Shown one piece after another: positions 45,267-57,909 of a stretch of 64,000 nt of DNA (position 1 is the first letter of the stretch; each line of letters begins with the position of its first letter). The translations under genes and the position numbers were made by a program. This DNA is from Palaemon carinicauda. Its lineage: Eukaryota > Arthropoda > Malacostraca > Decapoda > Palaemonidae. Where the stretch lies: assembly GCF_036898095.1 (NCBI RefSeq), contig NC_090768.1:50803923-50867922 (forward strand), given 5' to 3'. The notes under the pieces were generated by a model that was not told the origin of the DNA, did not search any database, and saw only the letters and a program-made list of their open reading frames with translations.

Positions 45267-45308
45267 CTAGAGGTAGGACTTCACGGGGGGACAGGGCTGG
45301 TGGGCAAA

Positions 45309-45413
45309 TATGTGTAAATAGCTAAGGTTTGTATGGTTAGGAAAAATACAAATTATCTCCAAATTTGTCATTTGTTCCGTAACCGAAATACAAACCATGC
45401 TATTTACATGGGG
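45309..45413. repeat. Element B internal complementary region (ICR)
   Basis: 45309-45370 is the complement of the left outer end (45055-45116), with a small deletion and a few changes. 45369-45413 is the complement of the right outer end (about 52116-52160) with one mismatch. The two halves overlap on the trinucleotide CAT. Confidence 0.85.
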
Positions 45414-45849
45414 TGACTTAACCCTTAGGTAGGGTGGTAAGTCCCAGCCTTACTGGCTTTGGCTTTGCCCGGGGACTTAGGATAAGTTCCTTGCTCCGCA
45501 AGGAACGTGGGGCCTACATAAGCTAGTGTGTGAAGGAAAGAAGTGTGACTCGTCCTAGGAAGTTGACCTGAAGTCCTTTAGATGGAATTCTAGGCTAGGA
45601 CATTCCCAATACCACCTCGTCAGGGTATGGGGGACGCGACAGTATTATTTAATGCTAGGAACACAAGGAAACATGGTTTACCTGCAGTGGTTTGAGGTCA
45701 GCTGTGCAGCGAACCCAGGATGCTGCTTTCCCCAAGAGAGGGGAGGATGAAGAAAAGAGTAAGGGCCTGACATACTTTTTCATTCATGCAGACTAAAACC
45801 GGGTAACAATGCCCTCAACCTTCTGCTACTTGTCCATTATGGAGCCTGA

Positions 45850-47146
45850 GGTTACACGAGCTGTTGTGCAGCCACCACATGGCCGATAGAGAACATATCG
45901 AGCCTCCTGTGGGTCACGTCCTGCAGGTAGTGGGCTGTGAAGGTCGTTTAACGCTTCCAGACCCCAGCTTGTAGAACCTGCGTCACTGAGAAGTTTCACT
46001 TGAATGCCAGGGACGTAGCGATGCCTCTGACATCGTGTGCTCTAGGGCGACGTGACGGAAGAGGGTCTGGATTCAGGGAATGGAGGATGACCCTGCGAAT
46101 CCAAGCTGAGATGGTGTTCTTAGTGACCCTCCTCTTCGTCCTTCCTGTGCTCAAAACAGGGCTTGCACCCGAGGACACACTGCAGCTGTTCTCTTAAGAT
46201 AGAGCCTCAGACTCCTTACTGGGCACAGTAGGAGATGGTCTGGGTCATCTGTTACAGAATGGAGACTCGAAATCCTGAAGGAGTCGAACCGTGGGTCCCG
46301 AACTCCAGGATTCTGAGTCTTAGCAACAAACTCAGGGACGAACCCGAACGTTACCTCCCCCCATCCCCTTGAATGGGCGACGTCGTACGAGAGACCATGT
46401 AGTTCACTGACTCGCTTGGCTGAGGCCAGAGCGAGCAGGAACACCGTCTTCCAAGTCAGGTGACGATCAGAAGCCTGGCGTTATGGTTCGAACGGAGGTT
46501 TCTTAAGAGACCTGAGGACACGAACCACGTTCCATGGAGGAGGTCTCCCTTCCGACTGAGGGCATTTAAGCTCTTAGCTTCGTATGAGTTGAGAAAGTTC
46601 CAGCGAGGAGGAAATGTCCATTTCCTTCAGCCTGAAGGCCAGGCTTAAGGCTGAGCTATAGCCTTTCACCGCCGAGACCGAAAGGCGCATTTCTTCCCGC
46701 TAATACACAAGAAACCCCGCTATTGCTGGAATAGTGGCATCGAGGGGAGAGATACCCCTTCCACGACACCAACCACAGAAGACACTCCACTTTGCCTGGT
46801 AGACCCCTGCAGATGACTTTTGCAGGTGTCGAGACATCCTCTCCGCAACTTGTTGCGAAAAGCCTCTCTCTGTGAGGAGATGCTGGATAGTCTCCAGGCG
46901 TGAAGCCGAAGCGATGCTATGGCTTTGTGGAAGAAGTTGCAGTGTGGTTGCTTGAGTAGCTCGTGTCGTGGAGGAAGCTCTCTCGGGAGTTCCGTCAGGA
47001 GCTGCAGAAGGTCCAGGAACCACTCTGCATGATGCCATAGCGGAGCTATTAAGGTCATTGACAGGTTGACCGATAGTCTGGTCTTGTTGAGCACCCTTCT
47101 CATCAGACAGAACGGTGGGAAGACATAAACGTCGATGTTGTCCCAC
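45850..47146 (-). pseudogene. Tyrosine recombinase, element B
   Basis: The core-binding domain is visible as ETIQHLLTERGFSQQVAERM and SSAGVYQAKWSVFCGWC. The catalytic domain has LALASAKRVSELHGL (first Arg), RRPRAHDVRGIATSLAF (H-x-x-R) and SVTQVLQAGVW...FTAHYLQDV (Tyr). All R-H-R-Y positions can be seen. It is interrupted by in-frame stops near 46700 and near 46570 and by frame changes near 46150. Its beginning overlaps the end of the RT/RNase H frame (47208-46720 and 47146-46700 are read in different frames), a usual DIRS arrangement. Confidence 0.85.
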
Positions 47147-47207
47147 CGTTGTTGGAAGGCATCTTGCCAGAGTGCCTTGGGAACCGGGGAACAGTACAGC
47201 GGAAGCA

Positions 47208-48967
47208 TAAGTTAAAGGCCGTCGCGAACAGGTCCACCGTCGGGGAACTCCACAAAGTCAGGACTTTGCTGGCTACTAGAGGATCCAAACACCACTAGGT
47301 ACTCACTATCTGCGATGTTCTGCTCAGTCTGTCGGCGAGCACATTCCTCTTGCCCGGAATGAAGCGAGCCGATAGTGGAATCGAGTGGACTTCGGTCCAC
47401 CTCAGTACCTCTACTGCAAGATGGGATAGCTGTTGTGAAAAGGTACCTCCCTGCTTGTTGATATAAGCCACTACCGTGGTGTTGTCTTTCATCACCACCA
47501 CGGAGTGACCCGCCAGGATCCGTTGGAACTGCTGAAGTGCCAGATATACGGCCTTCATTTCTAGCAGATTAATGTGGAGGCCCTTTTCTGATTCTGACCA
47601 TAGGCCTGAGATCCTGTGATTCAGAACGTGGGCCCCCCACCCTTCTTTTGAAGCGTCCGAGAACAGCATCAAATCCGGGGGAGGACGAGAAGATCCACTC
47701 CCTTTCGAAGGTTTGCGTCCGTCACCCACCACCGAAGGTCCGTCCGTTCCGCAGGACCCATTGGGACCAAGATGTCCGGGGAATCGTGGCCTTGATTCCA
47801 CCGGGACTTGAGCCGCCATTGCAGGGATCTCATCCTGAGGCGGCCGTTTGGAACCAGACGGGCCAAGGAGGAAAGGTGACCTAGGAGACGTAACCACGAT
47901 TGGCCTGGAAGCTCTTCTCGTCTGAGGAAAGGATCTGCGACCCTCCTCAGCCTTGCTATCCTGTCGTCTGATGGAAAGGCTTAGTGGAGATTGGTGTTCA
48001 ATATCATGCCTAGATATACCAGTTGTTGAGATGGAAGCAGAGAAGACTTCTCGAGATTTACCATGATCCCTAGAAGCTTGTCTCGGTGTCGAAGAAGGGT
48101 CGACTCCGAGTCTGCCAGGATCAGCCAGTTGTCCAGATAACGGAGGAGACGGATGCCGATCCTGTGTGCCCACGAAGATATCAGGGTGAACACTCTGGTG
48201 AATACCTGGGGTGCTGTGGAGAGACCGAAACACAGCACCTTGAACTGGTAGATCTTGTTGTCTAGGCTGAATCTCAAATACTTCCTGGAAGACGGATGGA
48301 TTGGGATCTGGAAGTACACGTCCTTCAGATCCAGTGTACACATGAAGTCTTGCGGTCTCACTGCAAGTCTGACCATGTCTGCTGTCTCCATGCTAAACGG
48401 AGTTTGTTTGACAAACTTGTTCAGGGCTGAGAGGTCGATGACGGGTCTCCAGCCTCCAAACGCCTTCTTTACAAGAAAGAGTCGACTGAAGAAGCCTGGG
48501 GAGCCGTCCACGACCTCCTGGAGAGCATCCTTCTTGAGCATGGTCTCTACTTCTGCCCGAAGGGCTAGCCCCTTTACCGATCCCATGGCATAGGAGCTCA
48601 ACGACACTGGATTCGCTGTCAGGGGAGGAAGAGATGTTATGAACGGGACGCGATATCCCTGACTGATCACGGAGATTGTCCAGGAATTGGCTCCGAGTTG
48701 CTGCCACCTAGCGTTTGCAGCCTCGGCCGCTCCCTCTAGGATTCTTGCCTCCCCTGGAGGACTTTCCGCCCTTCTTGTCTTTGACGGGAAAGGGCTGCTG
48801 TTTGGACACCGTCTTTGCTGCCGCTGCCGGTTTCGTCGACTTGGACTGGCGAGGTTGTTGGGGTGCTGGAGGTTTGTAGGGCTTAGATGTAAGAGCCCTT
48901 TGGTGGAGAGAATCGTGGTTTGATTTCCTCTACCTCTCAGCTGCCTGTTCCACATCCTTGGGCTCAA
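47208..48967 (-). pseudogene. Reverse transcriptase and RNase H, element B
   Basis: A 328-codon frame (48967-47981) has FFSRLFLVKKAFGGWRPVI, CTLDLKDVYFQIPIHPSS and CFGLSTAPQVFTRVF. The catalytic box reads YLDNW instead of YLDDW (Asn codon at 48128-48130). An in-frame TAG at 47981-47983 follows NTNLH; the same frame continues with the thumb (ARLVPNGRLRMRSLQWRL) to 47669. After a frameshift the RNase H domain follows: FSDASKEGWGAHV, HINLLEMKAVYLAL, KDNTTVVAYINKQGG and KRNVLADRLSR, all acidic residues present. The linker has TVDLFATA and LYCSPVPKA. Confidence 0.88.
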
Positions 48968-48969
48968 AC

Positions 48970-51850
48970 AGGCTCTTTCCTAGGATGGAAGAGTGTCTGA
49001 GCTTGCAGACATCCACGGCTGGGACCTTTGAGTGGAACCTCTCGATCACCGCATCACGTCGTTTCAAGATCGAGTTTGCCCACAAGTTCGAAACTTGGTG
49101 GGCCAGAAACTCGGTGGTACGTGTGCCCGAGAGGAGGAAGGTCTCCAGGGCCTTCCTGGTGCTCTCCTTGGACAGATCCTTGGATCGCAGCAGGATGCCC
49201 AGAGACCCTAGCCAGACATCCAGCCACGAAGTGGCCTGCATGGCACACTTTGCGACCTTCTCCTGACTCAGGATCTCCGTTGCTGAGAATGTCACCTGCC
49301 AGTTTGAGAGTCTCTCAAGAGAGACTCCCCTGGTAAGCTCTTCCACGGAGTGGTGGAGCGGGAGAGCTAAACAAGGCTCCTCCATGATCTCAAAGTACCT
49401 CCTCTGTTGGACATGAGGATGTGGGAGGAGCTTGTTACCAGCAGAGGAACGGCTGGAGGAGGCGAGTTCCGAAAGCTGGCCCTCAACCTTATCATTGGCA
49501 CTCTTCACCCCTGGGACCAAGGCAGAGACACACTGGCCTTAAGAGGGTTTTTGAGTACCATAGACTTGGTCCAGGACCGTATCCTTGCCTTCACGAGGGG
49601 CGGTCTCGGGGTCCTTGAACTTGTTGAGATGCCTCATCATAGTCAGGACTTGCCAGAAGGCATGCTCTGAATCATGCTGCTCTCCTCCTGATGAATTGGC
49701 AGCAAAGTCTCCTGTCCCCAACTGCTCTACTTGGGGGGACACGTGGACGTTCTCCTGGGGTCTCGCCGGCTCTGGTCGAATCCTTGAAGAAGACTTCGGG
49801 ACGGTCTTCGAGTCCTTCGGTGCCCTTCTAGGAGGGATGCAGGACTACAGTAAAGAAGTATGAGGGCTCTTCTCCGTCCCAGCACGCGACGATACTCCTA
49901 CTCGTGGTGGGGTCTCTCCCATTGGTGCGGTGGGAGAAGGTCTCACCTCGATAGATTCTCCTGAGGATGGAAAAGCTTCGTCCACAGGAGAAGGAGAGAA
50001 CGTCAGAGGGGGGGAAGGAGCCTTCCTTACGGACTTCTTAGGAGCCAGTTTGACCCTAGGAGAAGTCACCACGAACTCTACTCCTCTCTTCCTCTTCAGT
50101 GGGGTCGAAGCTGTCGTTGGTTTGAGACCTAAATCAGCGAAGGCAGGCTTAACAGCCTGGTCGACAGCTCTGATAAGGGACCCAAACCAAGGCTGTCGAC
50201 TGACAGACGCAGTGTCAGAGACTCCCACTGGAGGGAAGGGGACCGGGCGATCCTTTGGAGTAGACACCATAGGGCCTGCCTGAAAGGAAGAAGAAGATTG
50301 GTGCCTAGACCTCTCTGAAGACTTCCCCTCCTCCTGTGAGCGCTCTGTTCTGTGCTTGCGGGGGGAGGGGGGGACCACTGAAGATGATGACCTGGTTGTA
50401 CGCGCTCCTGAAGACTTGCTAGGCTGCTCGCGCTGCGAAACCCGGCGGGAATCGCGCTTAGGGTCGCGCTGGTGCTCGCGCTATGGACAAATCGCAGGTT
50501 TGCTCGCGGGCGAGTGTGCGCGTGAGCGCACGCGGGCGTAGGGTCTAACGTTGGCAGCCGGGAGAATGACGGCGCGATGTCGTGTAGGGCGAGAAGGTGA
50601 GCGATCGCGCACAGGAGAAAGAGCGCGTGGGCGCGTAGGTGACCTTCGGCGAGCAGGATCGTGGGCGCGCTGAAGAGTGCTTGCGCGCAGGTGTGCGGTC
50701 TGGAGCAGGCGGCTGGGGCGCAGGGCCAGCAGGAGTAGAAGCCTGGCGCTTAAGGGACTTGCTCACATTGTGAGACAAGCCCTTTTGCACCGAAGGGACC
50801 GGTGCCCGTTGGAAAACGGGGTGCGTGGGCGCCCGCAGCGCGTCAGCTTCCAGGAACGGTGAAGGAAGATCCACAGGTCTGGCAGGCGTTGGAGATCGCG
50901 AACGATCTGTAAAGAGGTCCAGTTATGCAGCTGCAGCGGTCGACTCACGTCAAGGAGGAACCTCTGCGCGGGACGTCGAGGGCGAAGAACCGAAGAGGCG
51001 CCTCCTAACTTCCTTGTAGGGAGAAGGAAGACCTCTACGGCAGAGAGGAGGGCGAGCCTTGTGGCGAAGACGACCTCTAGGAGCAGGAACACCATCGTCG
51101 GTCCTCCGAAGAGGAGTCTCTGTTAGTGAACTCCCCCGAGGGGGAGAATCACCCGCAGGAGAGACCGTTGGACTCGGCTCCTCCCTCGATGGATGTTCAG
51201 AGGGGGGGAACTGAGCCATCAGCAATCAAGGCAGGGGTTTGACCCGACCCATCAGCAATCAAGGCAGGGGTTTGACCCGACCCATCAGAAGCCTCTGCCA
51301 CAACAACGTCGACGATAGACAGAGGATCTACCTCCGCTATCACCGGCGACTGCTTGACAGCTGTGCCCAACTGGATCAAGTCAAACAGGGCTTCCCTGGA
51401 GGGCGAACCCTTAAGCCCCAAGGAAGCCCAAAGCTGTAATAAATCATCATTAGACACAGAGTTATTAACATCCTCCCCCGGAGGAGGAGCTGCCTCGCTA
51501 TGGGAGGCAACTTCCTCTCCCGAACCCCGAGGTTGGTCAACAAAAGAATGGCCTACGCTACCACTCGCCGGCCTCTCACGAGAGACCGATCGAGTGGGAG
51601 CTTCGGAGGAGGTTCGGGCAGCGGAATAAGAGTCTTTGGAACCTTCCTTCTTGAAGGAGAAAGATCCCGCTCAGACTTCTTCCGTCGCCGGGAAAACCTC
51701 TCCCACTGGGAGGTAGACCACTCACTGCACTCACTGCAAACTTTGTCTCTATCACACCGTTGACCTCTGCAGTACGGACACAAGGTGTGAGGGTCCGTCT
51801 CGACTGCCGACATAAAAGTGCCACAAGGGCGGTCAGGTAAGCCAGGCCAC
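48970..51850 (-). pseudogene. DIRS gag, element B
   Basis: The N-terminus has CGTFMSAVETDPHTLC and a Cys motif C-x2-C-x4-C-x5-C-x2-C followed by W-x3-Q-W, the same as element A. Then come an open stretch with LLQLWASLGLKGSPSREAL (51457-51197), a Ser/Pro/Arg-rich middle (about 51225-49845, with LIRAVDQAVKPAFADLGLK) and the capsid-like block (49520-48930) GVSLERLSNWQVTFSATE and MQATSWLDVWLGSLGILL. A 33-bp in-frame tandem repeat near 51228-51290 repeats GSGQTPALIAD. Frames change several times. The ends of the gag are not sharply defined. Confidence 0.7.
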
Positions 51851-51972
51851 TTCCGCATGATAGAGGTAGAGGCCAACTTCCAAACACACAACTGAAAGAA
51901 AAAGCAAAAAAGATTAAGGCTGTCAATATGCGAGGGTGAGGTAGACACGTCTGACCATCACCCGAGCCAAAA

Positions 51973-52130
51973 GCGAAGTGAATCAGTTCACCGGTGTGTG
52001 AGGGGGGAGGGGTAGCTAGCTACCCCTCCCCTACCCCCTCGCTAGTTAGCGAGGGGGTAGTTAACCCTCGTTAAAAATCTAATGGCTCGTCATTCAGCTA
52101 CGCCGAAAGTAATACCCCCATGTAAATAGC
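51973..52130 (-). repeat. Element B inverted terminal repeat (right)
   Basis: Inverse of 45110-45266; this is the 5' end of the element because the genes are on the minus strand. Confidence 0.9.
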
Positions 52131-52160
52131 GTGGTTTGTATTTCGGTTACGGAACAAATG

Positions 52161-53550
52161 TACTTATGGTCTTACAAACCTTTTGTCTTTGAAAATATGT
52201 AGATTCAAAAAGTTGTGGGGGAAGGTTCCCTAGAACGGAACTGGTTCTTTTCTTTCCTGTACATTTTATCCTTCCTTATTTTTACAAGAGCAAGAAAGGT
52301 TAACAAACTACTAAAAGGGGATGTAGGACAGTACTGGCTCAAATAGGAAGCTAGTAATATATAAAAAAAAAAAAAAAAAACTCTAACAGGGAGATGACAC
52401 TGCAAACTATGGGAAACGTAAAGCTAGATTTTACATACTGTACTTACCACAACTTTAACTGTATTGGAGCATATTCAAAGATTAGTCATCTTAAAAGTGC
52501 TACGTAAATCTAGTCTCGCTGTTGATCGAAATGTAGAAATTGTTTTTAATAAGGACACATTATTGGAAACTACAAACAGCAGCAATGTAACTCTATTTCT
52601 GAATATCCTTCTCCCTGTGGAAAAATGCATTTGTACATATTTATCAAAAAGAAAATAAATTATACATCTGTACAAAATTTCATATATAAAAAAAAAATAG
52701 TTTAACAGAATTTTGACATGCCATTGCTTCCAGCATAGGTATTCTGAACAAGCTTAGAATTTCAAAACTTCTTACATTGGTAACTATTTACTGAACAAAT
52801 TACATTTGAAAAGAAGGAAAACATTCAGAGATCCAAATGAAAAAATGTGGACACTGGCAATATCCTACGCCCTTATACAATGCTAGCCTATACTTTACCT
52901 GCAATTTACTTAATGCAAATAAAAAAAAAAATCTATAAAAACTCTTCTCTATACATACTTCTAATTTACTTAGGCTACCCTAAAATTCTCTTGATTAGCT
53001 CATTACTTTCACACTGCCTTTATTATATCCACTACAAACCAGTTAAAAATAATAGGTTTGCATTAATTTTTTTATTTCAATTACTTTTTTCCTTATTAAT
53101 TCCATTATTTTTGCATGGCCTCAGTAACAATTAAGGTAGAAGATAGATGAACAAACTATAAAAAGCTTCTGGAAAAAAAAGCTTCAAAACAGACATTCGA
53201 ATATGTTAATAGACAGAGCATAGGAGGATGGCTCTCTAATTTTCAATGGAATCATTGCTGACTGTATCACACACACAAATGTGATACAATATCAATTTAA
53301 CCAGTGCAATCTGGAAGGTCTAATCCAGAATGATAGGTAAATGAAGAACAAGACAGCAGTAAATTACCTGGAATGGATAAAAATCAAGAATTTTCTTGAG
53401 ATCTAGAAGAATCCCAACAGTGAATGGATCTGTCACACTAATGGACAGAGGAAAAAACCCAGGCGTCTTGTGAACAGGCTAACATTAAAAGAAAGCAAGC
53501 AGAGGAATTTTTTTATGCGATTACTATTAGCCCAAGTCAACACGTAATTG
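52161..53550. other. AT-rich non-coding DNA
   Basis: No gene recognised. There is an A-run at 52363-52380 and low-complexity A/T tracts. Short open frames are unlike any known protein. Confidence 0.5.
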
Positions 53551-53554
53551 AAAA

Positions 53555-54120
53555 AGCAGAATGCTATGAAACCAAGGGCTCCATCAAGGAGATAAGCCCA
53601 GTGCAGTAAGGAAACTGAGAAGTAACGAATAAACTATAATTAGAAATAATTAATTTTGATATAAGGATCAAGAACGATGTTAAATAGATAGGTCATACAT
53701 AAAGTACGAGACTTACGTAAACCTATTTAACCGAAAAGCTTTTACATCAAGTTTGAATTAATGAAGCATCACTAATTCAACTAAAAGATTGGCAATCTGT
53801 TTAAAGCTGGAAAAAACATGAACTTCTGCTTGAGTAATTCCAACTACAGGACCATCAGGCAAAATTCAATCTCTGTGATGAGAAGACTGGCAAGATATCA
53901 TGCTAAAAGGTGGATGACATTGAGGGGTAGCCCTCAAAAGATAAGGATTACTATCCTTCATCCGTAAATGTCGAGTTGACAGTAGAATCATGTTTTTAGC
54001 TGGTTATGGTGAAGTTGTAAGGAAAACGAATGAGGTGGCTTGAATGGTCGACGGAATCAAATGCCTATGCTGTAGAAGGCTGAGTTGAAGATGAAGGCAA
54101 AGAAATATCACTGGACTTTC
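53555..54120 (-). repeat. Diverged LINE-tail copy
   Basis: 53565-53640 in minus orientation reads the CTTATCTCC-TTGATGGAGCCC and TTGGTTTCATAGCATTCTGC parts of the LINE-tail repeat, followed on the + side by sequence (about 53740-54120) that I suspect to be more of the same old LINE. Only the 53565-53640 part is firm. Confidence 0.45.
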
Positions 54121-54637
54121 CCAAAACAGTACACAATATAGCAAATGAGGTCTTATAAATTGAGAACTATTATTGGGAGTACAAGCCTGGAAGGAAACCC
54201 CTACTAGATAAACTGCACAAGGAACAAGATGATGATAAATTCACAATCAATGGTAATGAGGAGCCCATTTTTTTATTAAAAACTTAGAGAAATTTATTAG
54301 AATGAAAGAAAGCAAAAAAATTATATAACCAACAAAAACTTTCAAAAAATTTAAGCAAAATATAATAAGAAAATTAGCAAAATAATTAATGAATGTCAAA
54401 ATATTCTACTTACATTCCATACGTTAAAAAGATAAATTATAATACTAAAAAAATAATCATATACCTAATATAAACAGAATATCATACTTTATGTTTTGTA
54501 GAAGTTTGCATATGAAAATAAAATTGAATTATACCTACCATTACCTAAAACAAGCTGAAATGACACTAACCTGATATTATACAGTAGCTTAAATTACTAT
54601 CAATATATCTTTACTAAGCTTGCCTTTCCATGCAACT

Positions 54638-54759
<122 letters not shown>

Positions 54760-56000
54760 TGTTCACTTACTCTCGTATACCCACCAATTTTAAAGTCAAT
54801 TTCAAGCCCAATTTCAGACGATGGCATCACCAAAGTAATACAGTCTCAAAATGTGTCTTATTCAAACTACAGCCAAAATGCTATGCTACATTACTCATAA
54901 AAACCATTAGGTTACTGTATAATTCACTGGTCCAAGTGATAAGCAATAAAAACCTTCAACCGACAACATACTATGATAGACTATAACATTACCATACTTC
55001 AGAGTATTATACTGTGTAGCATACACATTGATAGAGCAGGAATGATGAAAATAAACATTTAAATAAATTGTATTGCCAATGTATGAAGGGATGTTAAATA
55101 CGAAAAGTTTAAAGCTAAAATATGCAAAGATTCCTGACTAGAAAGAAAATGAAAGTATGTGATGTAGTTTTTGATGATATATATATATAGTATAATATGT
55201 TTAGTTTTTACTGGATGTTTTAAATTTTTTTAGCATATTTGCAATTAATTTTTACAAAAATTTATCTTTAGCAAATATATGACTCAAAATGAAAAAAGTA
55301 CTATCATTTGTTGACGATTGTTATTATGCACCTTGAAATAATTAAAAAAATAAAAGCTTAGAAGTAAGTATTGATAAACAACTGGCATTGTGAAAATATG
55401 CACAATTAACAACTAATGAGCTGGTAAAGCTAATGAAAATAGCGAACCTATAAACTAATGTTTTAAACAAGTTATGGTTTAATACATTTATCTTTTGCAA
55501 GACCCTTTTCATCTTTCCAAACAGATAAAGAGTTGAGGGTTAGATGACATCTGAACAATGACTGGCAGTAACACTGGTTACATACAACCATTGCTTTCAC
55601 ATACACTACCTACTGATTTCTTGTCTGTGACAATAAATTTGCAGTGCTTAATTGCAAACATTATGTTCAGGTAGTCTATCCAGGTTATGAAACTCTCGCA
55701 AGAATGATTGATCACTCAATGATGAAGGAAGTAAGAACTTGAGTCTATTTAGAAATTAAAAATAAGTTGAGATTTAATATACATACATTTGTTGCTCCCA
55801 AATAGCTGTGCATTTTTTTTTTTTTTTTTTGAGAAAGGAGGGGGGTTAACTTTTTGCTTCAAACAAACTTATTTCAAATAGACTGAAAATACAATAAATA
55901 TGTTCCTCAGCTGGTGGTAACATAAGAGTACAGTACACATAGACAACCTATTCATTGCTTGATTGTGATATTACAGTTATGGTACCTAATCAAAAATACC
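54760..56000. other. AT-rich non-coding DNA
   Basis: No gene recognised. It contains a short TA run (about 55181-55190) and a T-run at 55808-55830. Confidence 0.5.
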
Positions 56001-56023
56001 TATATCACAAATTTTTAAGTAAT
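56001..56023 (+). mobile_element. Outermost 5' end of DIRS element D (left of element C)
   Basis: ATCACAAATTTTTAAGTAAT matches the start of element A (25231-25250). The rest of D resumes at 62454, so element C has split D's 5' terminal repeat. Confidence 0.75.
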
Positions 56024-56066
56024 ATGTTATTTTTATTAATAAAATAAATTTTTGAATATACTTACC

Positions 56067-56219
56067 CGGTGATCATATAAGCTGCAACTCTGTTGCTCGA
56101 CAGAAAAACCTACGGTCAAAATACGCCAGCGATCGCTATGCAGGTGGGGGTGTACATCAACAGCGCCATCTGTCGAGCAGGTACTTAGTACTCCAAGTAA
56201 ACAAAGAACCAATTTTCTC
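56067..56219 (+). repeat. Element C inverted terminal repeat (left)
   Basis: Inverse of 62281-62433. The only difference I see is GCGATCGC here versus GTGATCGC on the inverted right arm. Confidence 0.95.
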
Positions 56220-56265
56220 CTCGGTCCACTGGGTCTCTATTGGGGAGGAAGGGAGGGTCCTTTAA

Positions 56266-56359
56266 TATATGATCACCGGGTAAGTATATTCAAAAATTTA
56301 TTTTATTAATAAAAATAACATTTTTCAATATTAAACTTAGCCGGTGATCATATAAGCTG
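56266..56359. repeat. Element C internal complementary region (ICR)
   Basis: 56266-56319 is a perfect 54-bp inverse of 56026-56079 (left outer end). 56326-56359 is a perfect 34-bp inverse of 62416-62449 (right outer end). The sequence across the joint (56310-56330) equals the two outer ends joined base to base. Confidence 0.95.
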
Positions 56360-56763
56360 ATTCACACCCAGGGGGGTGGGTAGAGACCAGCATTACATGT
56401 TTACATTATTATGAGCTAAGTATTTTGTATTTCATTTTAGCAGTTATTCAAAATAACAAACATAAAATAAATAAGTACCTGGTAAGGAAGTCGACTTGAA
56501 CAATTACTCTGCCTTTTTAAGTACGTCTTCCTTACGGAGCCTCGCGATCCTCTTAGGATGCTGAGCGACCCCTAGGATCTGAAGTATCAAGGGTTGCAAC
56601 CCATACAACAGGACCTCATCAAAACCTCTAATCTAGGCGCTTCTCAAGAAATGACTTTGACCACCCGCCAAATCAAGTAGGATGCGAAAGGCTTCTTAGC
56701 CTTCCGGACAACCCAAAAACAATAATAAAACATTTCAAGAGAAAGATTAAAAAGGTTATGGAA

Positions 56764-57876
56764 TTAGGGAATTGTAGTGGTTGAGCCCTCACCCACTACT
56801 GCACTCGTTGCTACGAATGGTCCCAGAGTGTAGCAGTTCTCGTAAAGAGACTGGACATTCTTAAGATAAAAAGACGCGAACACTGATTTGCTTTTCCAAT
56901 AGGTTGCGTCGATTATACTTTGCAGAGATCTATTTTGTTTAAAGGCCACGGAAGTTGCGACAGCTCTAACTTCGTGTGTCCTTACCTTCAGCAAAGCTTG
57001 GTCTTCCTCATTCAGATGGGAATGAGCTTCTCGTATTAACAGTCTGATAAAATAGGATAAAGCATTCTTTGACATAGGCAAAGATGGATTCTTAACTGAA
57101 CACCATAAAGCTTCAGACGGGCCTCGTAAAGGTTTTTAAATAGAACTTAAGAGCTCTTACAGGACATAAGACTCTTTCTAGTTCATTTCCAACCATACGA
57201 TAAGTTTGGAATATCGAACGATATTGGCCAAGGCCGAGAAGGCAGCTCGTGTTTGGCTAGAAAACCAAGTTGTAGCCGTTTCGGATGAGAATCCGATGTT
57301 CTTGCTGAAGGCATGAATCTCACTGACTCTTTTAGCTGTGGCTAAGCATACCAGGAAAAGAGTCTTTAAGGTGAGATCTTTCAGGGAGGCTGATTGTAGC
57401 GGTTCGAACCTGTCTGACATAAGGAATCTTAGTACCACGTCTAAATTCCAACCAGGTGTAACCAAACGACGCTCCTTCGTGGTCTCAAAAGACTTAAGGA
57501 GGTCCTGTAGATCTTTATTGTTGGAAAGATCTAAGCCTCTGTGACGGAAGACTGATGCCAACATGCTTCTGTAACCCTTGATAGTGGGAGCTGAAAGAGA
57601 TCGTTCTTTCCTCAGATATAAGAGGAAGTCAGCTATTTGAGTTACAGAGGTACTGGTCGAGGATACGGATACTGACTTGCACCAGTTTCGGAAGACTTCC
57701 CACTTCGATTGGTAGACTCTAAGGGTGGATGTTCTCCTTGCTATAGCAATCGCTCTGGCTGCCTCCTTCGAAAAGCCTCTAGCTCTCGAGTCTTTCGATA
57801 GTCTGAAGGCAGTCAGACGAAGAGCGTGGAGGCCTTGGTGTACCTTCTTTACGCGTGGCTGACGTAGAAGGTCCAC
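56764..57876 (-). pseudogene. Tyrosine recombinase, element C (nearly intact)
   Basis: An open 232-codon frame (57876-57178) holds the core-binding domain (RRTSTLRVYQSKWEVFRNWC, IADFLLYLRKERSLS) and the start of the catalytic domain with CLATAKRVSEIHAF (first Arg). A frame break around 57100-57180 leads to the second open piece (57081-56764) with KVRTHEVRAVATSVAF (H-x-x-R) and FASFYLKNVQ (Tyr). All four catalytic positions are present, so this is the best preserved DIRS recombinase here. It inserts circular cDNA by site-specific-type recombination. Confidence 0.88.
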
Positions 57877-57909
57877 CCTTAGGGGAAGTGTTCTGGGAAC
57901 GTCTACTAG

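Larger units (their letters stand above)
45055..52160 (-). mobile_element. DIRS element B with terminal repeats and ICR
   Basis: 7.1 kb. Outer inverted repeats of about 157 bp lie at 45110-45266 and 51973-52130 (a few mismatches). The ICR at 45309-45413 joins complements of both ends. Both outer boundaries carry ATG (45055-45057 and 52158-52160), and the ICR holds the complement CAT at 45369-45371. Genes on the minus strand run gag, RT, RNase H, recombinase. Stops, one frameshift in RT/RNase H and a mutated RT active site make it inactive. Confidence 0.9.

Noticed and set aside
47690..48341. N-terminal two thirds of the 348-codon minus-strand frame
   Set aside because: It is a shadow of the reverse-transcriptase frame of element B; only the last part (RNase H, from about 47680) is real.
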